Assembly: GCF_010894455.1 (NCBI RefSeq)
Contig: NZ_JAAIXY010000012.1
Span: 248,001-312,000, forward strand
Direction: 5' to 3'
DNA: 64,000 bases
From: Myxococcus eversor
GTDB lineage: Bacteria; Myxococcota; Myxococcia; Myxococcales; Myxococcaceae
Position numbers and translations under genes: made by a program. This document shows positions 22,811-31,130 of this stretch, one piece after another. The first letter of the stretch is position 1; the number at the start of each line of letters is the position of its first letter. The notes under the pieces are model-generated. The model was not told the origin of the DNA. It searched no databases and worked only from the letters and a program-made list of their open reading frames with translations.

Positions 22811-23947
22811 TCAGGCCGACGTCTTGTGGAAGCGGCGCGAGGCCACGGCCATCATCAAGGCGCCGAACACGGCGAGCGCGAGCACCTGCCGCCACAAGTC
22901 CGGCAACCCCGCCTCCTTGAGCAGCACACCTCGGAGCACCTCCACGTAGTAGCGCACGGGGTTCAGGTACGTCAGCCACGCCAGCCAGCCCGGCATCGCG
23001 CGGATGGGGCTCATCACTCCGGACAAGAGCACCGCGGGCAGGACAAAGAGGAACCCTCCGACGAACGCCTGTTGCTGCGTGCGGCTCACCGTCGCGATGA
23101 GCAGCCCGACGCCCAGGGTGGACAGCAGGTAGAAGAGGGTGGCCACCGCGACGAGCGTGAGGCTTCCGCGCAGGGGCACTTTGAAGACCCAGGCGCCCAC
23201 GCTCAGCGCGAGCCCCACGTCCACCAGGCCAATCAACAGGAACGGCGTCACCTTGCCGGCCATCAGGATGCCGGGACGCAGCGGTGTCACCTGGAGCTGC
23301 TCCAGTGTCCCCGTCTCGCGCTCGCGGGACAGGCCCATGGCCATGATGACCGTGGTGACGATGAGCAGCAGCATCGCCGCGATGCCCGGCACCACGTACA
23401 CGGACGTGGACAGCTCCGGGTTGTAGAGCACGCGTGGCACCAGCTCCACGGGGGAGCGGGGCGGTGTCTCTCCCTGTGCCTGTGCCTGCGCCCGCGCCAG
23501 TTGCATCGCCTTGAGCACCGCGTACTGCGCCACCGCGTTCGCCGCGACGGACGAGCGCGTCGGGTCCGAGCCATCCACCAGCGCCTGCACCTGCGCGCCG
23601 TGGCCTCGCAGCAGGTCTTTCTGGAAATCCCGAGGGAAGATGAGCGCCACGGAGGCCTCGCCGCGCTCCAGTGCCTCCTCGGCGGCGAGCTCGTCGGAGA
23701 CCTCGGCCTTCAAGTCGAGCGTGTCCCCGGCGAGCTGGGAGCGCGCGTAGTCGCGGCTCTCCGCCGTCTTGTCCCGGTCCACCACCACCGTGGGGACATG
23801 GCGCACGTCGAAGTTCACCGCGAAGCCGAGCATGAAGAGCTGCACCAGCGGCGCCAGCGTGATGAGCGCCATGACCCGGCGGTCTCTCGCCGTCTGGCGC
23901 ACCTCCTTCACCACCACCGCGCGGTACTGCACCACCAGCGGATGCAT
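22811..23947 (-). CDS. ABC-2 type permease subunit (YbhR/YhhJ-like), second of two
   Basis: A 378-residue membrane subunit of an ABC-2 exporter. It has a first helix in MALITLAPLVQLFMLGFAVN, a long periplasmic domain of about 150 residues (VPTVVVDRDKTAESRDYARS onward), and a block of five C-terminal helices with GLSRERETGTLEQLQVTPLR, the ABC-2 signature, between the second and third helices. It starts at ATG 23945-23947, 18 bases after the first permease gene. The two permeases are paralogues and likely form a heterodimer. The paired pump would carry drugs or lipids outward with the HlyD partner. Confidence 0.9.
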   Translation of the reverse strand: MHPLVVQYRAVVVKEVRQTARDRRVMALITLAPLVQLFMLGFAVNFDVRHVPTVVVDRDKTAESRDYARSQLAGDTLDLKAEVSDELAAEEALERGEASVALIFPRDFQKDLLRGHGAQVQALVDGSDPTRSSVAANAVAQYAVLKAMQLARAQAQAQGETPPRSPVELVPRVLYNPELSTSVYVVPGIAAMLLLIVTTVIMAMGLSRERETGTLEQLQVTPLRPGILMAGKVTPFLLIGLVDVGLALSVGAWVFKVPLRGSLTLVAVATLFYLLSTLGVGLLIATVSRTQQQAFVGGFLFVLPAVLLSGVMSPIRAMPGWLAWLTYLNPVRYYVEVLRGVLLKEAGLPDLWRQVLALAVFGALMMAVASRRFHKTSA

Positions 23948-23964
23948 GTTCGCAAAGCCTCCCT

Positions 23965-25098
23965 TCAGTCCAGTCGGCGCTGGAAGCGGCGGGTCGCCAC
24001 CACCAGCATGAGGGCCGCGAACAGGGCCAGGGCCACCAGTTGCGGCCACAGCACGTCCAGGCCATTGCCGCGCAGGAGCACCCCGCGCAGCGTCGCCACG
24101 TAGTACCGCGCGGGAATCAACGTGCTGATGAGCTTGAGCGGGGGCGGCAGGTTCTCGATGGGGAAGATGAAGCCCGACAGCAGCATCGACGGCAGCACGG
24201 ACGTCATCGTCGCCACCTGTGTCGCCACCACCTGGTTGCGCGTCACCACCGAGATGAGCAGCCCCTGTCCGAGCATCCCCACCAGGAACAGGACCGAGCC
24301 CAGGCTCAGCGCGACGAGGCTCCCTCGCACCGGAACGTCGAACACCCACGCGCCCACCGTGAGCACCAGCAGCACCTGGAGCAGGCCGATGCCCAGGTAG
24401 GGGAGCAGCTTGCCCACGACAATCTCGAGTCGACCCACGGGCGTCGCGAAGAGCTGCTCCATCGAGCCTCGCTCCCACTCGCGCGCCACCGTCAGCGCGG
24501 TGATGAGCACCGCGACGATGGCCAGGAGATATGCCGCCAGCCCGGGCACCAGGAACATCGCCGAGCGCGCGTCCGGGTTGAACAGCGTGCGCACGCGTGC
24601 TTCCAGCGGAGGCGCGGCCACCTGTATCGAGCCTCCCAGTTTGCGGCCCGCCATCTCCACCAGGGCCTGGGCTTTGGCGAGCGCCTGCGTGGCCGAGTTG
24701 CCGTCCGCGCCATCCACCAGCAACTGGACCTGGGCGCCTCCGCGCTTCACGTCCTCGGCGAACCCCTTCTTGATGAGGAGCACGCTCATCGCGGTGCCTC
24801 GGCGCAGCGCACCGACTGCTTCGTCCGGCGACGTTCCGTCCTGGACGACCACGAACTCCTGGGGCGCGGTGACCTGACGCACCAACTCTCGCGACAAGTC
24901 CGTGCGGTCCTGGTCGACGACGGCCAGCTCCAGGTGGTCCACGTCGAAGCTGATGCCGAAGCCGAACAGCACCAACATCACCACCGGCAACGCCAGGGCC
25001 AGGTAGAGGGTGCGGATGTCGCGGCGGATGTGCAGCACCTCCTTGCCCGCCATCGCGAGGATGCGACCCACCCGACGATTCACGCGTGTCGAGGCCAT
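23965..25098 (-). CDS. ABC-2 type permease subunit (YbhS-like), first of two
   Basis: A 377-residue ABC-2 permease. It has an N-terminal amphipathic segment (MAGKEVLHIRRDIRTLYLAL), helix one (LALPVVMLVLFGFGISFDVD), a large periplasmic domain, and a five-helix end block containing AREWERGSMEQLFATPVGRL. The start ATG 25096-25098 lies five bases after the ATPase stop, so translation is coupled or nearly so. The sequence runs closely parallel to the following permease over its whole length, consistent with gene duplication within the operon. Its transported substrate is unknown. Confidence 0.9.
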   Translation of the reverse strand: MASTRVNRRVGRILAMAGKEVLHIRRDIRTLYLALALPVVMLVLFGFGISFDVDHLELAVVDQDRTDLSRELVRQVTAPQEFVVVQDGTSPDEAVGALRRGTAMSVLLIKKGFAEDVKRGGAQVQLLVDGADGNSATQALAKAQALVEMAGRKLGGSIQVAAPPLEARVRTLFNPDARSAMFLVPGLAAYLLAIVAVLITALTVAREWERGSMEQLFATPVGRLEIVVGKLLPYLGIGLLQVLLVLTVGAWVFDVPVRGSLVALSLGSVLFLVGMLGQGLLISVVTRNQVVATQVATMTSVLPSMLLSGFIFPIENLPPPLKLISTLIPARYYVATLRGVLLRGNGLDVLWPQLVALALFAALMLVVATRRFQRRLD

Positions 25099-25103
25099 GG
25101 GCT

Positions 25104-26042
25104 TCAGTCCTCTCCCCGCTGCGCGCGGGCCGTGAGCGCCAGGAATACGTCGTCCAGCGTGGGCGCCGAGTCCTCCATCTCCAGCGGGTCCACGCCGCGT
25201 GCTCGCAGCCATTCCGCCAGGCTTTCCGCGGGCAGGCGCTCCGGGTCCACGCGCACGGTGGCTCCAGAGCCGAAGCGGCTCACATCCAGCACGCCCGCCA
25301 TGCCACGCAGCGAGTCCAACGCCGGGGCGAGGCGCGGGCCTCGCACCTCCAGCACCCGACCCGGGGCGTGCGTCCGCTTCAGTCCCTCGGGCGTGTCCAG
25401 CGCCACCAGCTTCCCGTCCACCATGATGCCGATGCGGGCGCAGTTCTCCGCTTCGTCCATGTAGTGCGTGGTGACGAAGACGGTGGTGCCGCGCGAGGCG
25501 AGGTCGCGAATCAGCTCCCAGAAGGAGCGGCGCTGCACCGGGTCCACGCCCGCGGTGGGCTCGTCCAGGAAGACGATGCGAGGCCGGTGCAGCACCGCGC
25601 TCGCCAGCGCGATGCGCTGCTGCATGCCTCCGGGCAGCGCCCCCGTCACCTCGTCCTGCACGGCGCCGAGCTGCATCCGCTCCACCATCTCCCCGATGCG
25701 CGTCTCCAACTCCCGGCCATGGGCGCCGTAGGCGGAGGCGAAGAACTCCAGGTTCGCCCTCACGCTCAGGTCCAGGTACAGCGAGAACTTCTGGGACATG
25801 TAGCCGATGCCGGCCTTCACGCGCTCGGGCTCCTTGTCCACGTCGAAGCCCGCGACGCGCGCGCTGCCACCGGTGGGCTTCAGCAGGCCGCACAGCATCC
25901 GGATGGTGGTGGACTTTCCCGCGCCGTTGGCGCCCAGGTAGCCGAAGATTTCGCCCGCGCCCACCTCGAAGCTCACGTCATCCACGGCGGTGAAGTCTCC
26001 GAAGCGCCGCGTCAGGTGATGCACCTCGATGGCCGGAGTCAC
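25104..26042 (-). CDS. ABC transporter ATP-binding protein (second ATPase of the efflux system)
   Basis: A 312-residue ATPase with Walker A GANGAGKST, Q-loop MSQKFSLYLDLSVR, signature PGGMQQR (P for the usual S), Walker B IVFLDEPTAGVDP, and H-loop VTTHYMDEAE. The C-terminal 80 residues form the DrrA-type regulatory extension seen in multidrug ABC ATPases. The start is GTG at 26040-26042, which overlaps the preceding gene's stop by the GTGA arrangement, so translation is coupled. In E. coli YbhF two such ATPase domains are fused in one protein; here they are separate genes. Confidence 0.93.
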   Translation of the reverse strand: MTPAIEVHHLTRRFGDFTAVDDVSFEVGAGEIFGYLGANGAGKSTTIRMLCGLLKPTGGSARVAGFDVDKEPERVKAGIGYMSQKFSLYLDLSVRANLEFFASAYGAHGRELETRIGEMVERMQLGAVQDEVTGALPGGMQQRIALASAVLHRPRIVFLDEPTAGVDPVQRRSFWELIRDLASRGTTVFVTTHYMDEAENCARIGIMVDGKLVALDTPEGLKRTHAPGRVLEVRGPRLAPALDSLRGMAGVLDVSRFGSGATVRVDPERLPAESLAEWLRARGVDPLEMEDSAPTLDDVFLALTARAQRGED

Positions 26043-26800
26043 GCGGCCCTCCCGCCATCGCGCTTCTCGACGAGGGCCAGGAACACCGCCTCGAAATTGG
26101 ACGCCGCCGCCCCGTGCTGGCGCGCCAGCTCCCGAGGGTCTCCCTCCGCGATGAGCTCTCCCGAATAGAGCAGACCCACCCGGTGGCACCGCGCCGCCTC
26201 GTCCATGTACGGAGTGGACACCAGCAGCGTCATGCCCTCGTGGACCAGGCCATACAGCAGCTCCCACAGCTCGCGGCGGCTCACCGGGTCCACGCCGTTG
26301 GTGGGCTCGTCCAGCAGCAGCACGCGGGGGCGGTGGAGCAGGGCGCACGCCAGCGCCAGCTTCTTGTACATGCCGCCCGACAGCGCGTCCGCGCGCCGGT
26401 CCGTGAATCGGCCCAGTCGGGTGATGTCCAGCAGTCGCTCGCGTCGCTCGGCGAAGTCCTGGTTCGACAGACCGAACAGCCGCGAGAAGAAGCGCAGGTT
26501 CTCGTCGACGCTCAAGTCCCCGTAGAGCGTGTTCCGCTGCGGCACCAGCCCCAGGGACTCACGCACCGAGGAGCGCGTGTCCGCCGGGTCCTCGCCGAGC
26601 ATCCGCACACGCCCCGCGTCGGGGAGCAGCAGCCCCGCCATCAACCGGATGGCCGTCGTCTTCCCCGCGCCGTCCGGCCCCACCAACCCGTAGACCTCGC
26701 CGGTGTGGACGGCCAGCGACACGCCCTTCAACGCCTGCGCGGCCCCGAAGGCACGGCGCACATCCTCCAGCGAGACGTCCACATCGGGGCTGTTGCTCAT
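26039..26800 (-). CDS. ABC transporter ATP-binding protein (first ATPase of the efflux system)
   Basis: A 253-residue ATPase with Walker A GPDGAGKTT, Q-loop VPQRNTLYGDLSVDEN, signature SGGMYKK, Walker B VLLLDEPTNGVDP and H-loop VSTPYMDEAARC, where Pro replaces the His usual in this loop. In YbhF-like fused proteins the first ATPase half often carries this Pro and is thought to be poorly catalytic, so the second ATPase would do most of the hydrolysis (inference). It overlaps hlyD by four bases (ATGA) and the second ATPase by four bases (GTGA). Confidence 0.92.
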   Translation of the reverse strand: MSNSPDVDVSLEDVRRAFGAAQALKGVSLAVHTGEVYGLVGPDGAGKTTAIRLMAGLLLPDAGRVRMLGEDPADTRSSVRESLGLVPQRNTLYGDLSVDENLRFFSRLFGLSNQDFAERRERLLDITRLGRFTDRRADALSGGMYKKLALACALLHRPRVLLLDEPTNGVDPVSRRELWELLYGLVHEGMTLLVSTPYMDEAARCHRVGLLYSGELIAEGDPRELARQHGAAASNFEAVFLALVEKRDGGRAA

Positions 26801-27861
26801 GGCCGTTGCTCCGCCACCGCCGCGTCGTTCACGGGCCCCAGGGTGATGTCCACGGGCATGCCCGGAAGCAGCACGCCTTCGGGCGCGTCGATGTGCACCT
26901 CGACGGGATAGACGAGCCGGTCCCTGTCGCCGCGCGTCTGCACGTTGCGAGGGGTGAAGGCGGCCTCGCGCGCCACGGTGACGACGCGTGCCTGGAAGGT
27001 GCGGTCGGGATACGCGTCCGCGCGCACCGTGGCGGACTGCCCCGGCATCGCCGCCGCCAGCTCCGCGTTGGGCAGGTAGAAGGTCGCTTTCGGTCGGTGC
27101 GTGTCCACCAGTCGAGCGACGACCGCACCGGGCAATGCGAGCTCGCCGACCTCCAAGGGCAGCGTCTCCACCGTGCCGCTCAGCGGCGCGCGCAGCTCGC
27201 ACTCCGCCACCGACACCTGGGCCCGGCGCACCGTGGCCTCCGCGGCCTGGATGGCGCGCAGGGCGGACTCGGCCTGCTGGAGACTGGCGCGCTCCTGCTC
27301 CGTCGCGGCGCGGGCCTGTCGGGATGCCGCGGTGCTCGCGTGTTTCGCCGCCGAGAGCTGCTGCTCCAGGGACTGGGCCTGGGCTCGCGCCTGGTCCAAC
27401 GCGGCGGCCGTCGTCGCATCTCCCATCTGCTGGAGCCGGTCCGCCTGTCGCTGGGCGAGTCCATGCTGGTCCGCCAGCGAGGCGATCTGCGCCTGACTTC
27501 CCTCGGCCTGCGCGGCCACGGCCTCGCTGCTTCGTCCCGCGGCCACCGCCACCGCGCGCGCACCGTCTGCTTGCGCCTGCGCCATGGCCAGTCGCGCGGT
27601 GGCTTCACTCAACCCCGCTTCGGGCTCCGTGCAATCCAGCGTGACGATCACCGCGTTCTTCTCCACGCGGGCGCCTTCCTCCACATGCCGCGTCACCACT
27701 CGCGCATTGAGCCGGGCCCGCACGTCCACCGCCGTGCCCTCCACGACGCCCGAGCCTCCAGCAGGCCCTTCCGCGGCCCGTCGGTCCTTCAGGATGCGCA
27801 CCCCCAACAGGGTGGCGAGCACCACCACCAGGACCACGAACACCACGACGGCACGTCGCAT
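26797..27861 (-). CDS. HlyD/YbhG-type membrane fusion protein
   Basis: A 354-residue periplasmic adaptor. I place the start at ATG 27859-27861, giving an N-terminal anchor helix (AVVVFVVLVVVLATLLGVRI). It is followed by a biotinyl-lipoyl half motif (ARLNARVVTRHVEEGARVEK), an Ala/Gln-rich coiled coil of about 130 residues, the second half-motif (LRAPLSGTVETLPLEVGELA) and a beta-barrel domain. It connects the inner-membrane ABC pump to the outer membrane. It is the first gene of the five-gene efflux operon, as in E. coli ybhGFSR, where a TetR regulator is also adjacent; here a TetR gene lies on the opposite strand 0.7 kb away. Confidence 0.93.
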   Translation of the reverse strand: MRRAVVVFVVLVVVLATLLGVRILKDRRAAEGPAGGSGVVEGTAVDVRARLNARVVTRHVEEGARVEKNAVIVTLDCTEPEAGLSEATARLAMAQAQADGARAVAVAAGRSSEAVAAQAEGSQAQIASLADQHGLAQRQADRLQQMGDATTAAALDQARAQAQSLEQQLSAAKHASTAASRQARAATEQERASLQQAESALRAIQAAEATVRRAQVSVAECELRAPLSGTVETLPLEVGELALPGAVVARLVDTHRPKATFYLPNAELAAAMPGQSATVRADAYPDRTFQARVVTVAREAAFTPRNVQTRGDRDRLVYPVEVHIDAPEGVLLPGMPVDITLGPVNDAAVAEQRP

Positions 27862-28011
27862 GGAGCCTCTCCTCGATGCCGCGGTTTCCCCCCGCGGTGA
27901 CGCCCGCCCTGATGGCAAGGCCCATGCCAGCACTCTCACGCCGAGCGTGCTCGCCTGGGTGTCGGAGGCCCGCGCGGAACCCCTGCCGGAAACCCGGCAC
28001 CCCGCCGGAAG

Positions 28012-28036
28012 GCCGACACCCATCAGGCGTGTCGGC
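28012..28036. promoter_or_regulatory. Inverted repeat upstream of the efflux operon
   Basis: GCCGACAC (28012-28019) and GTGTCGGC (28029-28036) are perfect 8-bp arms around nine bases. The site lies 151 bases upstream of the hlyD start. GTGTCGG occurs again at 27958-27964. It may be an operator for the divergently placed TetR regulator or another factor. In the 0.7-kb interval 27862-28588 it is, with the small frame at 28270-28515 and the promoter/palindrome at 28552-28592, all that I can support. Confidence 0.4.
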
Positions 28037-28269
28037 GATGGCGCTGCTCGCCTCGGAGGAGAAGGTGCGCATGCCTCGTGAGAGGGGCGTCCTTCCGAGG
28101 AGCGGAGGGGCTTTCACCACGGCATCTTCATGCTTCTTCACGGGCTCGTTCGAACCCGCCATGGCACCTTGCGCCTGCCTTCTTCGGAGGATGGGGAAGG
28201 TGGCATCGCCATTGCTCATGAACCGCGCGCCACATCCCGTGCGCATCTCGTTGAAGGCGAAGAGGCCCC

Positions 28270-28515
28270 ATGCTGCTCGACATGTACCTGTACTTCTGCC
28301 TGCCGCTCACCCGCCCGATTCAGCAGGGGCCCAAGGCCAAGACCGCGCCCCGACGGAGACGAGCGAGCGGACGCGCTGTCGCACCCTCCCGGCCCGCCCC
28401 CCGGCGCGGCGTGAAGGCCGTGGGCGGCAAGACGGACAAGCCCTCCACCGGTGCCCGTCGGCCGGCGAAGCGCTCGCTGCGGGTGCTCGACGGAGGCCGC
28501 GCCGGCCTGCGCTGA
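28270..28515 (+). CDS. Possible small basic protein of unknown function
   Basis: An 81-codon frame beginning with two nearby ATGs (MLLDMYLYFCLPLTRPIQQG) followed by a lysine/arginine/proline-rich tail (PRRRRASG, RPAKRSLR). A hydrophobic start plus a basic tail could form a one-helix membrane or nucleic-acid-binding peptide. There is a weak AGAGG-like sequence eight bases upstream. GC-rich genomes produce such arginine-rich frames by chance, and I recognise no family. It ends 73 bases before the TetR start. Confidence 0.28.
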   Translation: MLLDMYLYFCLPLTRPIQQGPKAKTAPRRRRASGRAVAPSRPAPRRGVKAVGGKTDKPSTGARRPAKRSLRVLDGGRAGLR

Positions 28516-28551
28516 GCCGAAGTCCCAGCCCCGCGCGAGGGGTTGATTGAA

Positions 28552-28579
28552 TTGACAATCTGGGTCCATCTTGTCAAAT
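28552..28579 (+). promoter_or_regulatory. Candidate sigma-70-type promoter of the TetR gene
   Basis: TTGACA at 28552-28557 is a perfect -35 element; TCAAAT at 28574-28579 matches four of six -10 bases with a 16-base spacer. The predicted transcript would start about 7-10 bases later, at or just before the ATG at 28589, so the mRNA would be nearly leaderless. No Shine-Dalgarno is visible before that ATG, which agrees. Confidence 0.45.
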
Positions 28580-28592
28580 CTGTCCAAGATGG
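28566..28592. promoter_or_regulatory. Candidate autoregulatory operator over the TetR start
   Basis: CCATCTTG (28566-28573) and CAAGATGG (28585-28592) form a perfect inverted repeat with 11 bases between. The right arm contains the ATG of the regulator. A second nested pair, TTGACAA (28552-28558) and TTGTCAA (28571-28577), overlaps it. A dimer bound here would cover the -10 and start region. Confidence 0.5.
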
Positions 28593-29197
28593 GTACCGAG
28601 CTGAAATCTCCCGAGAAACCGCCGGACGACGCACGGCGGAGCCGGCTGCTGGACGTGGCGCTCAATGTCTTCCTGCGCTACGGCTTCCGGAAGACGTCCA
28701 TGGACCAGGTGGCCCGTGCCGCCGACGTGTCCCGCCAGGGGCTGTACCTGCACTTCGCGACGAAGGAAGAGCTCTTCCAGGCGACGTTGCAGCACGCGAT
28801 GGAGTCCTCGCTGCGGAGCGCCAGCGAGGGGTTGTCGGATGTCTCCCTGCCGCTGGAAGAGCGGCTGGTGCGGGGCTTCGACGCCTGGGTGGGCCGCTAC
28901 GTCGGCATGGTGGGCGCGGACGCCAAGGACCTGACCGAGGTCCTGAGCACCATGGGGCTGGGCGAGGAGGCCATGCGCTTCGAGGCCCTGTTCCAGGAGG
29001 CGGTGGCGAAGGTGCTGCGGGCCTCCGGGCTGGTGGCCGCGTACAAGTCCACGGGCCTCACCGCGCGGCAACTCACCGACACGCTCTACGCGACGGCGCG
29101 CGGGCTCAAGTACATCAGCGGTACGCGTGAGGCATTCGTTCAAGGCATCGGCGTCGCGGTCCGCGCGCTGTGCATGCCCCTGGGAGCATCCCGATGA
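28589..29197 (+). CDS. TetR/AcrR-family transcriptional regulator
   Basis: A 202-residue TetR regulator. The helix-turn-helix lies at about 17-62 (ALNVFLRYGFRKTSMDQVAR, then VSRQGLYLHFATKEELFQ). The C-terminal ligand-binding region has no recognisable specificity signature. A TTG at 28571 would add six residues, but ATG 28589 is preferred. The stop overlaps the start of the metallo-hydrolase gene (ATGA), so it leads a coupled operon. It is also the nearest regulator to the minus-strand ABC efflux operon, much as the TetR protein CecR (YbiH) sits next to ybhGFSR in E. coli, so it may control both. Confidence 0.9.
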   Translation: MGTELKSPEKPPDDARRSRLLDVALNVFLRYGFRKTSMDQVARAADVSRQGLYLHFATKEELFQATLQHAMESSLRSASEGLSDVSLPLEERLVRGFDAWVGRYVGMVGADAKDLTEVLSTMGLGEEAMRFEALFQEAVAKVLRASGLVAAYKSTGLTARQLTDTLYATARGLKYISGTREAFVQGIGVAVRALCMPLGASR

Positions 29198-30414
29198 AGA
29201 CGCGTGGTTGGCGGCGTGTGCTGCGCCGTGGAGCAATGGGTTTGGGCGCGGTGCTGGCGGTGGGCAGCCTCGTGCTCGTCGTGGACGGTTATACGGGCTT
29301 CGGCAAGAAGGCGACGGGGGCCCGGCGGGAGCGGATGGAGCGCTCGCCCCAGTGGAAGGATGGGCACTTCGACAACCCCCAGCCGCTGGTGAACCACTTC
29401 GGAGAGATGATGTCGGGGATGTTCGACGTCAGCCCGCACACCAGCCCCGGCGAGCCGATGGCGGTGGAGGCCATCAACCCCCAGCGCTTCCAGACGCCGC
29501 CCGCGACGGGGCTGCGGGTGACGTGGATGGGGCACTCCTCGCAGCTGGTGGAGATCGACGGGCATCGCATCCTGACGGACCCGGTGTGGAGCGAGCGCGT
29601 CTCGCCGTATTCCTGGGTGGGCCCCAAGCGGTGGTTCGCGCCGCCCATCGCCCTGGAGGACCTGCCGCCCGTCGACGCGGTGGTCATCTCCCATGACCAC
29701 TACGACCACCTGGACCGGCCCACGCTCCTGGCGCTGAGGGACTCCGCGAAGCACTCCAAGGTGGTGTTCATCGTGCCGCTCGGCGTGGGTGCGCACCTGG
29801 AGTACTGGGGCATTCCGGCCGAGCGAATCGTGGAGATGGACTGGTGGGAGCGCACCCGTGTCGGGGAGCTGGAGATTGTCACCACCCCCGCGCGCCATGC
29901 TTCCGGGCGGTTCCTGTTCGACAAGGACGCCACGCTCTGGGCCGGCTACGCGCTCATCGGCCCCAAGCACCGGGCATTCTACTCGGGCGACACGGGCCTG
30001 TTCCCGGCCATGCGGGACATCGGCGAGCGCCTGGGGCCCTTCGACGTGACGATGATTGAGACGGGCCAGTACCACCGCGCCTGGCCGGACTGGCACATCG
30101 GTCCCGAGCAGGCCGTGCTGGCACACCAGATGCTACGGGGAAAGGTCATGATTCCGGTGCACTGGGCCCTCTTCGGGCTCGCCTACCACGGGTGGACCGA
30201 GCCGGCCGAGCGGGCTCGAGCGGAGGCCGAGCGCCTCTCCGTGACGTTGGTGCTGCCCAGGCCTGGACAGAGTGTGGAGCCGGAGGTCGAAGCAGCGGGT
30301 GTCCGGGAGCGATGGTGGCCGGAGCTGGCGTGGGAGACCGCGGCGCAACATCCCATCCTCTCCACGGGCATGGGGACGCCCGTGACGGCGAACCAGCCTG
30401 GAGGTCAGCCATGA
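29194..30414 (+). CDS. Metallo-beta-lactamase-fold hydrolase, NAPE-PLD/UlaG-like
   Basis: A 406-residue protein with an N-terminal membrane anchor or signal (helix at about 15-32). A long-form metallo-beta-lactamase fold follows with HDHYDHLD at 167-174 as the zinc motif, plus TPARHASG, YSGDTGLF and MIPVHWALFGLAYHGWTEP, features shared with N-acyl-phosphatidylethanolamine phospholipase D (NAPE-PLD) and UlaG-type hydrolases. The likely substrate is a lipid phosphodiester or lactone at the envelope (inference). Its ATG overlaps the regulator's stop, and its stop overlaps the next gene's ATG, so the trio is translationally coupled. Confidence 0.87.
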   Translation: MKTRGWRRVLRRGAMGLGAVLAVGSLVLVVDGYTGFGKKATGARRERMERSPQWKDGHFDNPQPLVNHFGEMMSGMFDVSPHTSPGEPMAVEAINPQRFQTPPATGLRVTWMGHSSQLVEIDGHRILTDPVWSERVSPYSWVGPKRWFAPPIALEDLPPVDAVVISHDHYDHLDRPTLLALRDSAKHSKVVFIVPLGVGAHLEYWGIPAERIVEMDWWERTRVGELEIVTTPARHASGRFLFDKDATLWAGYALIGPKHRAFYSGDTGLFPAMRDIGERLGPFDVTMIETGQYHRAWPDWHIGPEQAVLAHQMLRGKVMIPVHWALFGLAYHGWTEPAERARAEAERLSVTLVLPRPGQSVEPEVEAAGVRERWWPELAWETAAQHPILSTGMGTPVTANQPGGQP

Positions 30415-31121
30415 AGGTCATCCTCTTCGGTGCGACGGGCATGGTGGGGCAGGGTGTGCTGCGCGAGTGTCTGCTGTCGCCCGACGTGGAGCAGGTGCTC
30501 GCGGTGGGCCGGGCGGAGACGGGGCAGAAGCACGCGAAGCTGCGCGAGCTGCTGCTCAAGGACTTCCTGGATGCCTCCTCGGAGTCCTCGCTCGACGGTC
30601 ATGACGCCTGCTTCTTCTGCCTGGGCGTGTCGTCGGCGGGGATGAAGGAGGAGGACTACCGACGGGTGACGTATGACCTGACGCTCGCGGCGGCCCAGGT
30701 GCTGGTGCGGACGAACCCGAAGCTGACCTTCATCTTTGTTTCGGGCGCGGGGACGGACAGCACGGAGAAGGGGCGCTCGATGTGGGCCCGCGTCAAGGGG
30801 CGCACGGAGAACGCGCTGGCCGCGATGCCGTTCCGCGCGGTGTACCTGTTCCGTCCGGGCATCATCCGGCCGATGCACGGCATCGAATCGAAGACGCGGG
30901 TCTACCGGGTCCTCTACAAGGTTCTCAGCCCGCTGTACCCGGTGCTCAAGGCCGTGGCTCCAAGGTTCGTGACGACCACGGAGGCGGTGGGTCTGGCGAT
31001 GCTGGCCACCGCCGAGCTGGGAGCGCCGAAGAAGGTGCTCGAGAACGACGACATCAATCAGCTGGCCCGCCGCTATCTGGAGCGTCGGGCGGGCATCCAG
31101 GCCGGGCACACCTCGGCCTGA
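30411..31121 (+). CDS. NAD(P)-binding Rossmann-fold (atypical SDR/epimerase-like) protein
   Basis: A 236-residue protein with the N-terminal dinucleotide motif FGATGMVGQGVLRE, then FFCLGVSSAGMKEEDYRRVTYD and FIFVSGAGTDSTEKGRSMWA. The active-site tyrosine-lysine pair of classical SDRs is not clear, which places it among the atypical NmrA/epimerase-like proteins that often bind NAD(P) or act on small lipophilic molecules. It overlaps the preceding hydrolase by four bases. Its role in the operon may be a redox or sensing step. The substrate is unknown. Confidence 0.85.
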   Translation: MKVILFGATGMVGQGVLRECLLSPDVEQVLAVGRAETGQKHAKLRELLLKDFLDASSESSLDGHDACFFCLGVSSAGMKEEDYRRVTYDLTLAAAQVLVRTNPKLTFIFVSGAGTDSTEKGRSMWARVKGRTENALAAMPFRAVYLFRPGIIRPMHGIESKTRVYRVLYKVLSPLYPVLKAVAPRFVTTTEAVGLAMLATAELGAPKKVLENDDINQLARRYLERRAGIQAGHTSA

Positions 31122-31130
31122 CAGGGCGAC

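Noticed and set aside
22659..24065. Upstream continuation of the MFS gene frame through the permease gene
   Set aside because: The ATG at 22656-22658 starts a typical MFS N-terminus; the upstream part is a shadow of the permease gene, which has proper membrane helices in another frame.
28160..28180. TGGCAC...TTGCG resembling a sigma-54 promoter
   Set aside because: The spacing between the GG and GC elements is wrong and no gene starts at a suitable distance.
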